DNA of 64,000 nucleotides from Molanna angustata (GCA_963576475.1 OY754969.1:27813388-27877387); one strand, 5' to 3'. Numbered from the stretch's first letter, positions 10,011 to 21,527 are shown. Numbers and translations are program-made. Notes: generated by a model not told the origin, from the letters alone.

Positions 10011-10469
10011 ATAATAAAACCGCCTAATGCATTATGAAGTTACGTGTTAGTAAGGGTAGGTAATTGTCGCGTGCGTTAAAAATGGTTTATATGTGATTCA
10101 AAATATCAGAAACCCCAATTTTGTTGATTTTTTTTGCATTTTAAGAACAAACCTGACTTGAATTAAAAAAACTTTATCGGTCATTCACATTGATTTTATG
10201 CACTCTTTAAGCATATAAACGATTTATTTCTCTACAACACATAGTTATGGAATAATTTTAAAAAAATGCTGTAAAAAAGGATATGTTAAATAATTGTTTT
10301 AAGAGAATTTATGCTGAATTTTAAAATTGTGTGACGAATGTTGAAAATATTTATTCACTGTTACACATATTTGAGAAATTTGATTTAAAATTGAGGTTTT
10401 TAGTTTTATATGTCCCCTTAATCACTCTCCATAGATAATTATTCCTTTATTTTCCCAGTGTAATTTTCT
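10011..10469. other. AT-rich non-coding DNA
   Basis: Nothing recognisable. Confidence 0.4.
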
Positions 10470-10577
10470 TCTTCTTCTTCTTCTGCTTGTTCTAGTGATT
10501 CACTCCTGGGACGCGGATGTCCAGCTGTCCTTCCATCTCTTTGGCGGTCGTCCAGGGGGTCTGCTGGTTGACGGTAT
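10470..10577 (-). mobile_element. RTE-like LINE 3' end fragment
   Basis: Read leftward, it encodes a PPGRPPKRWKDSW-like stretch and ends in an (agaag)n tail. It closely matches 13950-14062, so it is a severely 5'-truncated copy of the same LINE family in opposite orientation. Confidence 0.75.
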
Positions 10578-11815
10578 CAGTGTAATTTCGAAATGCATTA
10601 TTTACTGTTGTTATAAACTTTTGGAGTGTAATTCGAAAATTGAAGATCCTTAATTCAAAATTTATAAAAAAAAGATAAGCCAATGCACAACTTTATATTA
10701 ACAAAAATTTTCACATCGTTAAACCAAATATGAAATGATTTGACCGACAATTAAAAATAACAAATTACTTAATTACATATCATTTTGTGGTGTGTCGTTG
10801 GCTTTTATAAATATCGGTGTCATTATGGTCTAACGTTGTGGAAATATTCTTTAATGACTTCTGTGTTAAAACTGATTACTGAATAACACAGTTCGTGAGA
10901 AAAGTACATAATTACTTTATTCGACTTTGTTTGCGTTTTATAAAGTTAGTCCGCACGCGCCAAGTCTGCCCTATAAAATCACCTTTTGATATTAATGACT
11001 TAAAAAAACTAACTATCGTTTACGACTTATTTTATTAGTCGTAACCGGTGGTTTGATTAAAATTTATATTTAAGGTTTATTATACAGTCTTAAGGCGGAA
11101 CCCTGTGCATAAAAGTATTTAAAAACCGTTAACCATATACACCGGGCTCGCACTTTATATGGTATAAAAAAAATCGCTCATTACCAACTTGACAATCCGT
11201 AGGTACTACATATTTGCTTTTTTTAATTTTTCACAATCCTTACATGTATGTACTAAATATCCTTACTGCGCAGTGTGAGCGCGCAAAGGAGTATTCTTTA
11301 ATATTTTTGTAAGAATGAATAGGTAGGTATGTCATTGTAACAACATTAAAAAAATATTCATTTATGTAATATACGAGGTGAAAGAAATTCATTATCGCGA
11401 GATTCGAACTCACCTCCACTGGATTGATATTGCAGCGAGTTACCACTGACCCATCAAAAACTATTTTTTGCCATTAATTTCTACCGAATGTTCATGATTG
11501 AGTTCCAATTTTTTTTTATTAATATTTAGTAAAAAGTAAAAGAAATTAATATAAATCTAAAAAAATTACGAAACCCGATGTATTTTTATACATATTGTAA
11601 TTTTTCAATAATATAAAGTACAAAAATGAAGTATATTGATATTCTGAATTGACACAGAAAAGAAAACAATCCACCATTATTTCCAAATTGAGTATACTTT
11701 TTTTTAGTTTTCTTTATTGTGTGGAACGTATCCACCGTGTAAAAAAAATTATACCGAATTTTAAGCTATCAATTTGATGATCTCAATCTTGCGCACACAC
11801 AAACACACACACATA
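10578..11815. other. AT-rich DNA with one degraded tRNA-like motif
   Basis: At about 11396-11452, reverse strand, the bases read as a B box (gagttcgaatctc) followed by an A-box-like 'ggtcagtggtaactcgc', so an old SINE head is likely. The remainder shows no gene. Confidence 0.45.
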
Positions 11816-11943
11816 GGGTCGTATTACAAGAGTTATTTGAGAAAAATATAAGAAAAAGATCGTACTGCGAGCTGCGAGAATACTGCTTGCAGGACCTCAA
11901 CTTATTCTTACATTATTCTTAAATAACTCTCGTAATACGACCC
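11816..11943. mobile_element. 128-bp MITE with inverted ends
   Basis: The left end 'gggtcgtattacaagagtta' is mirrored by 'taactctcgtaatacgaccc' at the right. The inverted repeat continues imperfectly for about 38 bp on each side. There is no internal coding. Confidence 0.8.
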
Positions 11944-11998
11944 AATTCTATCCTCCTCTCTGTTTTCTCCTATTTCCTCGTTTCTTGCTCCCTACTCC

Positions 11999-12564
11999 TT
12001 TTTACTCCTCACAAACACAAAGTGATATAGTGGGGAGTTATGATTTCGCAATTTTTAAGGGTATTTTTTTTTGCAGATTATCAACTAGTATCATGCTGAG
12101 ATTGTATTCTGAAAGTTTCATCACAATGTATCTGTGTGTGTGTGCTATGTGCTATGTACGACGTGTTCATTTTACTTTATCGATTATAGACTAAAGTACT
12201 CATTCGATTCTATTCAAATTTTACAAATATGTATATCTAATACTCGATTAGATCCCATTAGATTTTGAACGATATATGAATAGTGCTTCTTAATTTTTTT
12301 AACTGTCAAATATTTCAAAGTTACCCCAAGCTCAGGAAAATTAAAATATGAAATCTTTATTGTCAAATTTGTAAAAAGGCACATCACATTCATAAAATGG
12401 CATTGTAGGATTATCAAGTTTTCATAATAAAATATTTAAATTAAAAATAATTTAACAAATTCATTTCATGAAAATGCTGAAAATTTGCTATACAAAATTT
12501 GAATACTTTATAGAATGACTTGTTAGTGAGGAGTTTAGGGTTGGCCACAACCCACTCGTTTTTC
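11999..12564 (+). repeat. dispersed repeat family X, copy 1
   Basis: Starts 'tttactcctcacaaacacaa' and ends 'gttggccacaacccactcg'. The left part recurs at 43258-43320 (plus) and in reverse at 35805-36036. The right end recurs at 43521-43556 and more weakly at 41560-41590 and about 56551-56570. It contains a small open frame at 11985-12194 that is not conserved in the reverse copy. I cannot assign a class; it could be a non-autonomous DNA element or SINE-like. Confidence 0.7.
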
Positions 12565-12720
12565 TTATACTACCGTTCCAATAAAATAATATGATAACTT
12601 ACACAATGTGGTATTCAGAGGTGAGTCGAGATAGGTACTCTTTTTTGATTGATTTTTTTTATATGTAGTGCGTGGTACCTTTTCAAAAAAATGTAAATAA
12701 ATAAATTAGTATTTTTCCAT

Positions 12721-14062
12721 TTCCATTTTCTATTCAACAAAATATTAAAAGAAGCTGTTATACCCAAGGAATGGAAATTAAGCATAACTATCCCAATTTT
12801 TAAAAAAGGCCCGAAAACAAACCCGGAAAACTATAGAGGAATATCTCTTTTGAGCGCCACCCAAAAATTATTTACTAGCTTACTGCGAATGAAATTAGAA
12901 GAAAGTATACAAAATAGGGACGAACAACAAGGATTTAGAAGGAATCGATCTACCACTGATGCAATATTTGTAGTGAGACAATTAAAGGAAAAGTCTATAG
13001 AATACAATAAACCGGCCTATATGTGTTTTGTTGATCTTACTAAAGCTTTCGATAGGGTGCTCCTGGCGGATGTTCTAGAAATCCTGAAAGAGAAGAATGC
13101 ACCACATCCAATTATTAAAGCAATTAGAAATTTAAATAGTAACAATAAAATGCATATAAAGGTGGGAAATGATCTCTCGAAGGAAATCCCAGCCGCAGTC
13201 GGCATCAGGCAGGGGGATAGTTTGAGCCCTTTTTTGTTTAATGTCATTATGTATGAAATACTTGTAGATGTCAAAGCATTGGGGCTGGGTTACACTATGG
13301 GAGATAAAAACATTGATATAATATGCTATGCAGATGACGCTGTCCTAATAGCTAATTCCGAAGATGATCTTCAGAGACTGCTGTATAGATTCCATTTATC
13401 CTCTCAACGTGAAAACATGAAAATCTCAGTAGACAAAACAAAAAGCATGGTCACCTCAAGGCATCCAGTACGATGAGAACTTGCAATAAAAAATAAAACC
13501 ATAGAACAAGTGATTCGATTTAAGTACTTGGGTGTATAAGTGTCCAGCAGCAGTAACCTCTTTGACGAAGTATGAGAGCAAGCGAATAAGGCCGCCGTCG
13601 TGGCTGGATGCTTGAAAAATTCTGTATGGAGAAACAGAGACATGCTGAAGGAGAGTAAGGTAAGGATTTATAAGACCTGTGTAAGGCCGATCATGACATA
13701 CGGCATAGAAACAAGAGCTGACACCGCCAGAACAAAAAACCTCCTAAGAACGACTGAGATGAAGACTCTACGACACATCGCAGGCGTAACACTTCTTGAC
13801 AGAGTAAGGAACTCGGAGATAAGAAGAATCTGTGATGTCGAAGATGTTGTGCGATGGGGAAAAACACGAAGACGATTCTGGAGAGATCATATGGGGAGAG
13901 CGGGTTCGGATCGAGTGGTGAGGATGGCAGCGGATGGGGAGATAACAAATGGCAGACCCCCTGGAAGACCACCCAAACGATGGAAGGATAGCTGGACGTC
14001 CACTTCACAAGAGCAGGCTCCGAGAATAACAGGACACAGTCCTAACTAAAGCAGAAGAAGAA
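12721..14062 (+). pseudogene. RTE-like LINE, reverse transcriptase to 3' end, three in-frame stops
   Basis: One reading frame runs the whole length and is broken only by TGA at 13474-13476, TAA at 13537-13539 and TGA at 13573-13575. Motifs in order are PKEWK, NYRGISLL, GFRRNRSTTDAIFVVRQL, FVDLTKAFDRV, GIRQGDSLSPFLFN, CYADDAVLIA (active site intact), FKYLGV, RPIMTYGIET, LRHIAG, and a terminal RPPGRPPKRW. The nuclease domain and 5' half are missing. The 3' end is (gaa)n. The catalytic residues remain but the stops make it inactive. RTE is my best clade guess from the C-terminal layout; a related jockey-group family is possible. Confidence 0.85.
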
Positions 14063-14230
14063 GTATTTTTCCACAATATTTTTTTAAAATAACAACTGAA
14101 CGTTTTCGCCAAGGTGACTTGGCATTCAAGTCAAGGTCCAAAAGAAAGTTTCCATTTTTATTTTTTGGATTTCCACTCTGTGAACACAAAAACTCTAGAA
14201 TCATTAAAAAAAATATTTTATACACATCTT

Positions 14231-14396
14231 GCCCCTGAGTCAAAATGAAAACGCTGTTCGTTATCGCCAAACGCTCAGTTTTTTGTATGGAATTTGACGT
14301 TTGTTGTAGAATTTTTTTCTACAGTAAACGAACAATTCCATACAAAAAAATAGCAGTTGGCGAAAGCTAACAGCGTTTTCAGTTTGATTCAGGGGC
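14231..14396. mobile_element. 166-bp MITE with about 65-bp inverted repeats
   Basis: The left arm starts 'gcccctgagtcaaaatgaaa' and is mirrored at the right by 'ttcagtttgattcaggggc'. The arms continue through 'gttttttgtatggaatt' and its inverse. A CTT triplet abuts both ends and may be the target duplication. Confidence 0.8.
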
Positions 14397-14523
14397 CTTG
14401 TTACACAATTCATATTTGTGTAGGCAGAGAGAACCTAGCACCATTCACTTCGTCTTTGTACATCTACATCTACATCCATCCATCGTTTCATACATTCTCA
14501 TCTGTTAACTTCTTATATTGCAT

Positions 14524-14670
14524 TCATTCAAAATATTGATCACATGTTCGTTGGTCGTGTTCATGTTTTCTTGGCCGACCTCTACGCCACATTCCTATCA
14601 GCTCTATTAAATTTTTCTCTGGCAGACATTCTTCATTCATTCTTTCCACGTGATTAGTCAAGGCCGCACA
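14524..14670 (-). mobile_element. LINE C-terminal fragment
   Basis: Read leftward it encodes NHVERMNEECLPEK and GMWRRGRPRKHEHDQRT, the GHV.RM ... GRPR pattern found at the C-terminus of RTE/jockey-type LINE ORF2 proteins. Only about 50 codons remain. Confidence 0.5.
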
Positions 14671-14712
14671 GGCAATAAGAAATTTTAATTTATTTTCACG
14701 GAACAACGTATC

Positions 14713-14803
14713 TGGTTGGTTGGAAGAAATTACCTTAAAGCAAAAAGCCCGCCAGTGTACATTATTTTTGTTTATATTATTTACGAAAAGATAAATAAAT
14801 AAA
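14713..14803 (+). mobile_element. SINE/LINE 3' tail fragment
   Basis: 'ggttggttggaagaaatt', then 'agcccgccagtgtacatt' and (ataa)n. It is the same tail as on the SINE at 1022-1378. The 5' head is absent. Confidence 0.65.
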
Positions 14804-14812
14804 CGACAGTAT

Positions 14813-14980
14813 GAATTATTACTGGAGGCCAAGAACAGGAAGCAGAAGCGTGGGAAAGACCAGATGGACCGATGACATCAAAAAAGTGGCAGGTCCAGAA
14901 TGGCGAAGAATGGCACAGGATAGAGACCAGTGGGAGGCCTATGTCCAATACTGGACTCAAGAAGAGGCTGAGTAAGTAAG
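14813..14980 (+). mobile_element. RTE-like LINE 3' end fragment
   Basis: Encodes RPRTGSRSVGKTRWTDDIKK, WRRMAQDRDQWE and AYVQYWTQEEAE, then stops. This is the classic C-terminus of this LINE group, with 'gaggcctatgtccaatactg' at the end. It is about 50 codons long and 5'-truncated. Confidence 0.75.
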
Positions 14981-15011
14981 TATGAATTATTATTTAATTA
15001 TAACTTATGTC

Positions 15012-15243
15012 GAATATTTTTATTATTGCATATGCGCAAACATTGGATTTTTTTCCCTGTCGGGAGTCAAAGATATTTTTTAACAGATTTTTAATTATCT
15101 CAATAGAGACGACGTTGGAATATTTATTATAATATTCCAACGTCGTCTCTATTGAGATAATTAAAAATCTGTTAAAAAATATCTTTGACTCCCGACAGCG
15201 AAAAAAATCCAATGTTTGCGCATATGCAATAATAAAAATATTC
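15012..15243. repeat. near-perfect palindrome with 113-bp arms
   Basis: The left arm 15012-15124 and right arm 15131-15243 are inverse copies around a 6-base centre (tattat). I see one mismatch (ccctgtcggg against cgctgtcggg). The arm sequence 'ttccaacgtcgtctctattg' appears again once at 15668-15687. It is either a foldback MITE end structure or a head-to-head duplication of a terminal repeat. Confidence 0.93.
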
Positions 15244-15289
15244 CATTACTTACACATTGGTACAAGTAGGTAAATAAGACAAAAATGAC

Positions 15290-15715
15290 CTTATAAGTCT
15301 GGCGCAATTCAGGGGTGACTTCTATGCGAAAAATGCATTGTCACCTCAGATATAAGAATTGTATCTTTCATTATTTACAAAAAACCAATTCTCTCAATAG
15401 ATGGCGTTCCAACAAAAATAAATAAAAATAATAAGATTGTTGTTCATAATTTCACCCATAGATGGCTGTAGTAAAAATTCCTTATTTTCAAGCGAAAAGA
15501 ATTTCAGTATTACAATATAGTAACTTTCAAAATTGAATTGATAGGGATCTCATTGAAAAGGCATAATTGGTGAACGTTGCGCAAGCGCATAAAGTGATCA
15601 CGTAAACCAGCCGATGACAGGTCGTAAGCCCTGTAGGTGCCTTGATTTCCCGGTTCTCCTACAATAAATATTCCAACGTCGTCTCTATTGAGATAATTAA
15701 AAATCTGTTAAAAAA
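15290..15715 (+). repeat. dispersed repeat family Y, copy 1
   Basis: Begins near 'ctggcgcaattcaggggtga'. It contains 'aatagatggcgtt', 'catagatggctgtag', 'gttgcgcaagcgcataaagt' and 'gatgacaggtcgtaag', and runs into 'ttccaacgtcgtctctattg'. Related copies are at 18530-18890 (reverse), 28600-28860 and 39271-39720 (plus), with partial pieces at 22720-22820 (reverse), about 23120-23160 and 40262-40312. No coding sequence. Probably a non-autonomous DNA transposon family whose ends are the hairpins beside each copy. Confidence 0.75.
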
Positions 15716-16071
15716 TAACTTATGTCAATGAATCAGGACACATATTTAAAAATCTAAAACAGTCAAATTGTTAACATCAAAATATTTAACAAAATTAAAC
15801 TGATATAGAGGGAATCCCGCAAATTTCAGGGTTTTTTTAGAAATTATTCTTTATTGGGAAATTTGCATTTTTTATATTTGAGAATATGACATATAATTGC
15901 TGCAATTACGCCCAGCCCTACACCCACAATTCAGTTTCCTTCTATACCATGGATGTATATAAGGTTCTATACCGCGTCCTGTTAAGATCATCCGCATCTC
16001 ACCCGTTTTGAACCGCTCTTATACACTCACTGAATTCATCATAATTGTTTCATACCGCGCGAGTGTGTGAT
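15716..16071. other. non-coding DNA
   Basis: Nothing recognised. Confidence 0.35.
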
Positions 16072-16466
16072 CAAAGTGACAAGTTATGACAAGCGTCTGC
16101 CGTCAGACAGGTCAAGGGACGGAAGTCAGAAATATGCGTGCGCACAAATATTTAACTGAATACGAATACATAATAAACATATTCCTAACCTCAAATGGCA
16201 AAGATGTTGATAGCATTTTTCATGCGACCAATTTCCATTTAATTTATAAAGCAACTCGCTCACGCGAGTCATTATAATTATTAGAGACTAACTGAACCTA
16301 ACCAAAAAATTGAGGGGAATGGGATTTATATACATATTATTATTTCGTTGTCGTATTTTATTGCCAAGTTTCAATTATCACACTATCGGTTAATTTTGTG
16401 CGCATGCGTATTTCCGTCCCTAAATTTTTCAAGAGCCAGACGCTAGTCAAGTTGTGACCATCTTAC
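16072..16466. mobile_element. about 395-bp MITE with about 75-bp inverted repeats
   Basis: The left end (gtgacaagttatgacaagcg ... agggacggaa ... atgcgtgcgcacaaa) is mirrored on the right by tttgtgcgcatgcgtatttc, then cgtccct, then agacgctagtcaagttgtga. The centre is AT-rich. The frame at 16086-16277 is not a gene; it falls in and beside the left inverted repeat. Confidence 0.75.
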
Positions 16467-16841
16467 CAAGGGAAAGGACCAGGAATAATTAAGTAAGTGA
16501 GTGTTCCATCTATATCTCTCCTTCTACCTTGCATTGGTTGCAACGAATCACCCCGGCTAATAATACAGTCCACTTTTTTCTAACTTCAAATCCGCGTCTC
16601 CAGGGAGAATTCTCAAATATTACGATTCTGGAACTGTCCAGCTGTAGACAATACAATAATTAAACGCCAATTCAACTTACATTTGAGCGCCTGTACGGCC
16701 TTAAGCCATCGCAATGTTTTTACTTTCATTATGTTTTCAACATCCTTCTTTAAGTCAAACTCGAGCTTTATATCTTCATTCCTCATTCATTTTTTAGCAA
16801 GGATTTTTACATTGTTTTTAGCAAGGTTTTTTATGCTGTAT
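16467..16841. other. non-coding DNA
   Basis: No gene or repeat recognised. Confidence 0.35.
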
Positions 16842-17456
16842 AGTTTTTTTTTTTTTTTTTTAACATGTCTACGTAGGGGACGCCAGCTATTAGGATTTGG
16901 GTCCATTTTACTCTTCCGAAGAAGCGCACTACGTAGCGTTGGGAGGGGTTTGCAATTTAGAAAAGAGTTTAATAATTCGGATTTTAAAAAGACCCGGGTT
17001 GTACGAAGATGGAAACACAGAATTCGGAAGATCGTTCCACAGTCGGGCTGCTGTGTTAATAAAGGAGTTCGAGAAGCGACTTGTTCGTATATGTTGAAGG
17101 TCCACTGTGAATGGATGCTGCGATTGAGTGAAGCGAGTGACTCTGTTGCGAGTGGGTGGAGGAGGGACCAAAGATGCAAGTTCTTCTGAGCAATTCCCGT
17201 GGTAGTATCTATAGAATAAACTTAAAATACCGACTCTGCGTCTGTGTTCTAGTGATTGCAATCCATCAGTCAGTGATGGATCATCAATCAGACGTATAGC
17301 ACGCCTTTGGACAGCGTCGAGGGTATTCAGTAGGTATTGGGGGGCGCCACTCCAGAGGTGACTGCCATATTCAATAATTGGGCGTATTTGCGCTTTGTAG
17401 AGTATACAGATCTGGGTCTTAGTAAAATATCTGCGCGCTCTATATAGTACGCTCAA
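16842..17456 (-). pseudogene. CR1-like LINE, C-terminal domain and 3' end
   Basis: A 175-codon frame (17456 down to 16929) contains KTQICILYKAQIRPIIEYGS, HLWSGAP, DAVQRRAIRLI, FYRYYHGNCSEEL and AARLWNDLP. This is the post-RT C-terminal region of CR1/jockey-type LINE ORF2 proteins. The stop is followed by about 65 bases of 3' UTR and a run of 20 A (seen as T at 16842-16861). The RT and endonuclease domains are missing by 5' truncation at about 17460. The remaining frame is undamaged. A 55-base scrap of the same region lies at 44205-44260. Confidence 0.88.
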
Positions 17457-17561
17457 TAGTATTCATAGTATTCATATGGTCAAGAAAATGGCCTCTTATG
17501 AATTCCTGTATAAATAAATTATTCATTTTTCTAGACAAGCAATGTGAACAAACCTATAAAT

Positions 17562-18050
17562 CATTTTACTGCGTCCAAGCTTGACATTTTACTGCGTCCA
17601 AGCTTGACATTTTACTGCGTCCAAGCTTGACATTTTACTGCGTCCAAGCTTGACATTTTACTGCGTCCAAGCTTGACATTTTACTGCGTCCAAGCTTGAC
17701 ATTTTACTGCGTCCAAGCTTGACATTTTACTGCGTCCAAGCTTGACATTTTACTGCGTCCAAGCTTGACATTTTACTGCGTCCAAGCTTGACATTTTACT
17801 GCGTCCAAGCTTGACATTTTACTGCGTCCAAGCTTGACATTTTACTGCGTCCAAGCTTGACATTTTACTGCGTCCAAGCTTGACATTTTACTGCGTCCAA
17901 GCTTGACATTTTACTGCGTCCAAGCTTGACATTTTACTGCGTCCAAGCTTGACATTTTACTGCGTCCAAGCTTGACATTTTACTGCGTCCAAGCTTGACA
18001 TTTTACTGCGTCCAAGCTTGACATTTTACTGCGTCCAAGCTTGACATTTT
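17562..18050. repeat. 23-bp minisatellite, 21 identical copies
   Basis: The unit is cattttactgcgtccaagct followed by tga. Exactly 21 full copies span 17562-18044, plus a partial unit. I could find no base difference among copies. Each unit carries one AAGCTT (HindIII) site. Flanks are AT-rich and unrelated. Confidence 0.97.
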
Positions 18051-18529
18051 TCGATAAAAAGTATTCATATTTATAATATTTTCTACTACAATAAAAGAAA
18101 CTATACCAGTAACCAATTGGTACTGAAACAGTATAATTTTTCTTGGACTTCCTTCACAACGAAGGAGATCAATTCCAATCGTAAAAATATTCTTCGGGCC
18201 TTATAATAAGGATTTTCCCAAGAGAGTTGGAAAAACTTACCACATGCAGAACCAATATCATTTTACGGGTAGTGAAGAAAGTTTTTTGCAATATCGTATA
18301 AGTTGACCCGAGTTGAGCACCGAAAATTTTTTTTAAAACATTTTGTTTGGATTTTTCATTTTGGTATATTTGTAATAGGTAGGTACAATGTGGATATCTT
18401 AGATGTTTTTTCGCTTAATTGATTTTGAGGAAACATGTTTTTTTTTACATTTCAAAATTTAAAATTCTACACCGAAAAACAAAAATGATTAGTAAATTAA
18501 AAATTAAAATAAAAAATAAAATATTATAT
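18051..18529. other. AT-rich non-coding DNA
   Basis: Nothing recognised. Confidence 0.4.
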
Positions 18530-18895
18530 TAATCATGAAAACTTTTCGCTTGAGAATAAACTGAAACACCATCGCCATCTATGAAGTGACGTAGAATTTT
18601 TTTTTTGTAACGCCATCTTTTCAGAAATTGGTTTGTAAACAATGAAAGCAACAGTCTTTATAAATGAGGTGACAATCGTTTCACAAAGATATCACCCTTG
18701 AACCGCGCCAGAATTATAATTCATTTATGGCTTGTTTACTTACTTGTACCAATGCATAGGTATGTAAATTGAAGATTTTTATGGTTGCATATACGCAAAT
18801 ATTGGAGTAACTTGTCAAAGTGACATTTTTTTCCTGAGAAGGAAAAAAATCCAATTTTGCGTATATGCAACTATAAAAATATTCGATTTGTATAT
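18530..18895 (-). repeat. dispersed repeat family Y, copy 2, with terminal hairpin
   Basis: Read on the reverse strand it follows the copy at 15290-15715: 'ttctggcgcggttcaagggt', 'aatttctgaaaagatggcg' and 'tcatagatggcgatggtg'. On the right (about 18775-18890) is an inverted repeat, ttgcatatacgcaaatattg against caattttgcgtatatgcaa. This corresponds to the outer arms of the palindrome at 15012-15243. Confidence 0.7.
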
Positions 18896-20120
18896 TTGTT
18901 GGTTGAGAGAAAATACAAACTAAATATAATATTTAAGTACCTATGTATTTTGTGATGTTAGGTTGGTGCCAACATAACTTATGCATTCTAATGCATTTAC
19001 TGGTTCGACATAGTGTTTAAAGGAACAAAAATGAATATTTTATTATACTGTGTTATTCCAAATACGTTTGTTCGATGTTCAACGTTTACTTCACATCGAA
19101 CCACACTGTATTGAATATTTAGTGATACCTACGCGAACTAGTAATATATAAACAAAACATCAACGTACAAACTACAACACAAATGACAAAAAATGTCATA
19201 TCTTTCAATCGTCAGTGAAATTCGGTAACTAGAAATTATTTTCGTACCAATCTCACATGCTTAAAAGTTTCAATACCATTATTTTACCCTACGATTAATT
19301 TCAGATTATGGGCATTTCAGGGTGTTGAGAAATCATTCATTTCAAATCCTCAAACAAAATTTCACTCAGTATATTCGTTTTGGTTTTCTTCTTTTTCATC
19401 TAAATGACCCAACAATCTTAGATCATTTAATTTTATTTTATTTTTGCTTTATCGTGTGTTTAATAACAAATTATTTGCCATATCATCTTCATTAGCATTC
19501 ATTAAACTCGAAACTACTATTAAATCATACACTGAAATAAAATAAATGTATAAAATGATATTTTTATTTGGTTTCAACCTCGGATATTGGTTGGCAGAAA
19601 ATGTTATAATTAATTTAGGTAGGTAATAATTTCAAAAATAATAATGTAGGTACAATAGACTTGTCTAATGTTTACTGATTTGTATATTATATTCACTCCA
19701 TTTTGTGTAGCAATAATTCTGTAGATATATTTTTTTGTTTCTAAATGTCTCTGTTACACAGGAATGCTTGTACTTTGTTAAAGGGCAATACGTTTTTTTT
19801 ATTCTGTATTTCTTTTATATCTTATGATTGTGCATTTTTATTATATATTGTATTACCAAGATATAAAAAAAAAATAAAGCACAAAAATATATATTATGCT
19901 AAAAAAAATCTCTATAAATACACTGCGAAAAACATCGTACTTTCCTCAAAAAACCTTTTTTTTTAATTTAATTCTAATATCAATATTTTTTAATTTTTAT
20001 CTAAGTATAGTTTTTGGAAAATAACCAGAGGAAGCACATGGACTGCGCGGATCGCAAATTTTTGTGTTAGCGTTAGTTGGTATGAAAAAAATTCTCAAAT
20101 TATTTGCCGGACACTATATA
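18896..20120. other. AT-rich non-coding DNA
   Basis: No recognised feature. The frame at 19745-19966 is low complexity. Confidence 0.4.
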
Positions 20121-20296
20121 TTCTATTCTGATTCGTTTCAGAGTACGAAAACGTCTGTAACCAACGGGCGACCATGGATAAAAGGATTTTATCCGCGCGG
20201 TGTGACGTAATCAGTCCCGTATAAATGCAGTCAACTTTTTGATATTTCTCATATACTAAAAGTCAGGCGGATAAATTTAGATGAATCAGAATAGGA
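20121..20296. mobile_element. 176-bp MITE-like element
   Basis: Ends ttctattctgattc and the inverse gaatcagaatagga agree at 13 of 14 positions. An internal perfect hairpin, ggataaaa-gga-ttttatcc, lies at about 20175-20193. No coding. Confidence 0.55.
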
Positions 20297-21125
20297 CATT
20301 ACATAGCTTTTACATTACTTCGTACCTTGCTTCCCTCCACTCTTCAGGTATGCATGAACACCATCTAATATTTATGCGCGATATATCGAAGACCTCAGAG
20401 AGTAGCGCTCTTTCCATTTTGATTGGTCTCGGTGGAAACTTACCCCATAAATAATGTCCATAAGATACGAGAGAAGTCTATCTTTGCATTATGCCTGGTT
20501 TGTTCGACAGTATATTTCCCATTGTTTCCTGTTGGATCCACGCTAACAGACCCCAGGGATATTGTATTACATGGAAATGTCTGACAAACATTGGATTCTG
20601 TTTGCACTTGTGACAAATGGACCTACACCACGTTGCGAACACAATACATACAAACCTACCTATTAACCATGTATTAGATATGAGGTTTTCGGTGAATAGA
20701 AATACACGAGATAACAGAATATCTCATTGCATTTGAAAGTAGATTTTTTATCTTAAATTAAATATCTCTATTATATATCTCTTCTTTTCTATTTTATTCT
20801 TCTTTTTCTGAATTGCTTGTTTTGCATTTTTTATTTCTCTTTATTTTTATTCATTGTCTGGTATGTTTTTGTTTGAACTCTATGTACTATAATGCAATTT
20901 TATTAACAATATCATTTCATATCGATTTTTGTAACCATAATATTATATGCTACGTACATTTTCTGTAACGATACAATAAACAATATTGTTAAGAGTTCAT
21001 TCACATTATTTTGATATTCATATACATTGCTTGAATAATCGAAGAGTATTTATGACACGATAATAATAATAATCAAATTTATAGAAAATTAATAATAGAA
21101 AGAAAAGAAAATTAATAATAATCAA
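20297..21125. other. unassigned DNA, possibly an old element remnant
   Basis: The stretch 20310-20660 is less AT-rich than its surroundings. Reverse-strand translation gives pieces such as PEEWRE and CHKCKQNPMFVRHF in shifted frames, hinting at a decayed retroelement that I cannot identify. 20660-21125 is AT-rich with nothing recognised. Confidence 0.3.
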
Positions 21126-21345
21126 ATTTAATACATGGGTGTAAGAAATAGAGTGAATAGCAGGGGTCGCCCCAGAAAGGGATGGCATGACCATGTGAAT
21201 AATATTTTGAAAAAAGGAAACACAAAAATTTTGAACAACCGACGAGCATGTATGAGACGATGCATGGATGTAAAGGAAGCCAATGTGTGCAAAAATAGAG
21301 AATTCTCTCTGCTTACCCCGTAAGAGACACGGCATGATGATATGT
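21126..21345 (+). mobile_element. LINE 3' end fragment
   Basis: A short frame encodes NSRGRPRKGWHDHVNNILKK and RRACMRRCMDVKEANVCKNR before a stop. The GRPRK...D.....L.KG ... RRACM.RCM.V.EA pattern marks the C-terminus of an insect LINE ORF2. It is heavily 5'-truncated, with 3' UTR 'gagacacggcatgatgatat'. Confidence 0.65.
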
Positions 21346-21359
21346 ACATATTTAAATTT

Positions 21360-21527
21360 AAAGAGCGCCATTGTATGGTAAATAAACATTCCAGGGGCGC
21401 TTTTGCTTATTTGTTGGCTCTGCCAAACAGAGATGTCTTAAGCAATTTACTGAAGGCCCTAAAACTCTGCTCTCCGCGCACTTAAGAAGGAAATTTATTC
21501 CATTTGATTGGTCCGTTATGCATCAAT
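21360..21527 (-). mobile_element. jockey/CR1-like LINE 3' end fragment
   Basis: Reverse-strand reading gives GPIKWNKFP, a stop, then EQSFRAFSKLLKTSLFGRAN. The same sequence occurs on the plus strand at 33770-33866 and 34550-34650. Only the last 40 or so codons and the 3' UTR remain. Confidence 0.65.

Noticed and set aside
17562..18044. CRISPR-like array
   Set aside because: Units abut with no spacers and the genome is eukaryotic; this is a minisatellite.
20310..20660. Decayed integrase or RT remnant on the minus strand
   Set aside because: Only scattered words (PEEWRE, CHKCKQNP) in different frames; too weak to name a family.
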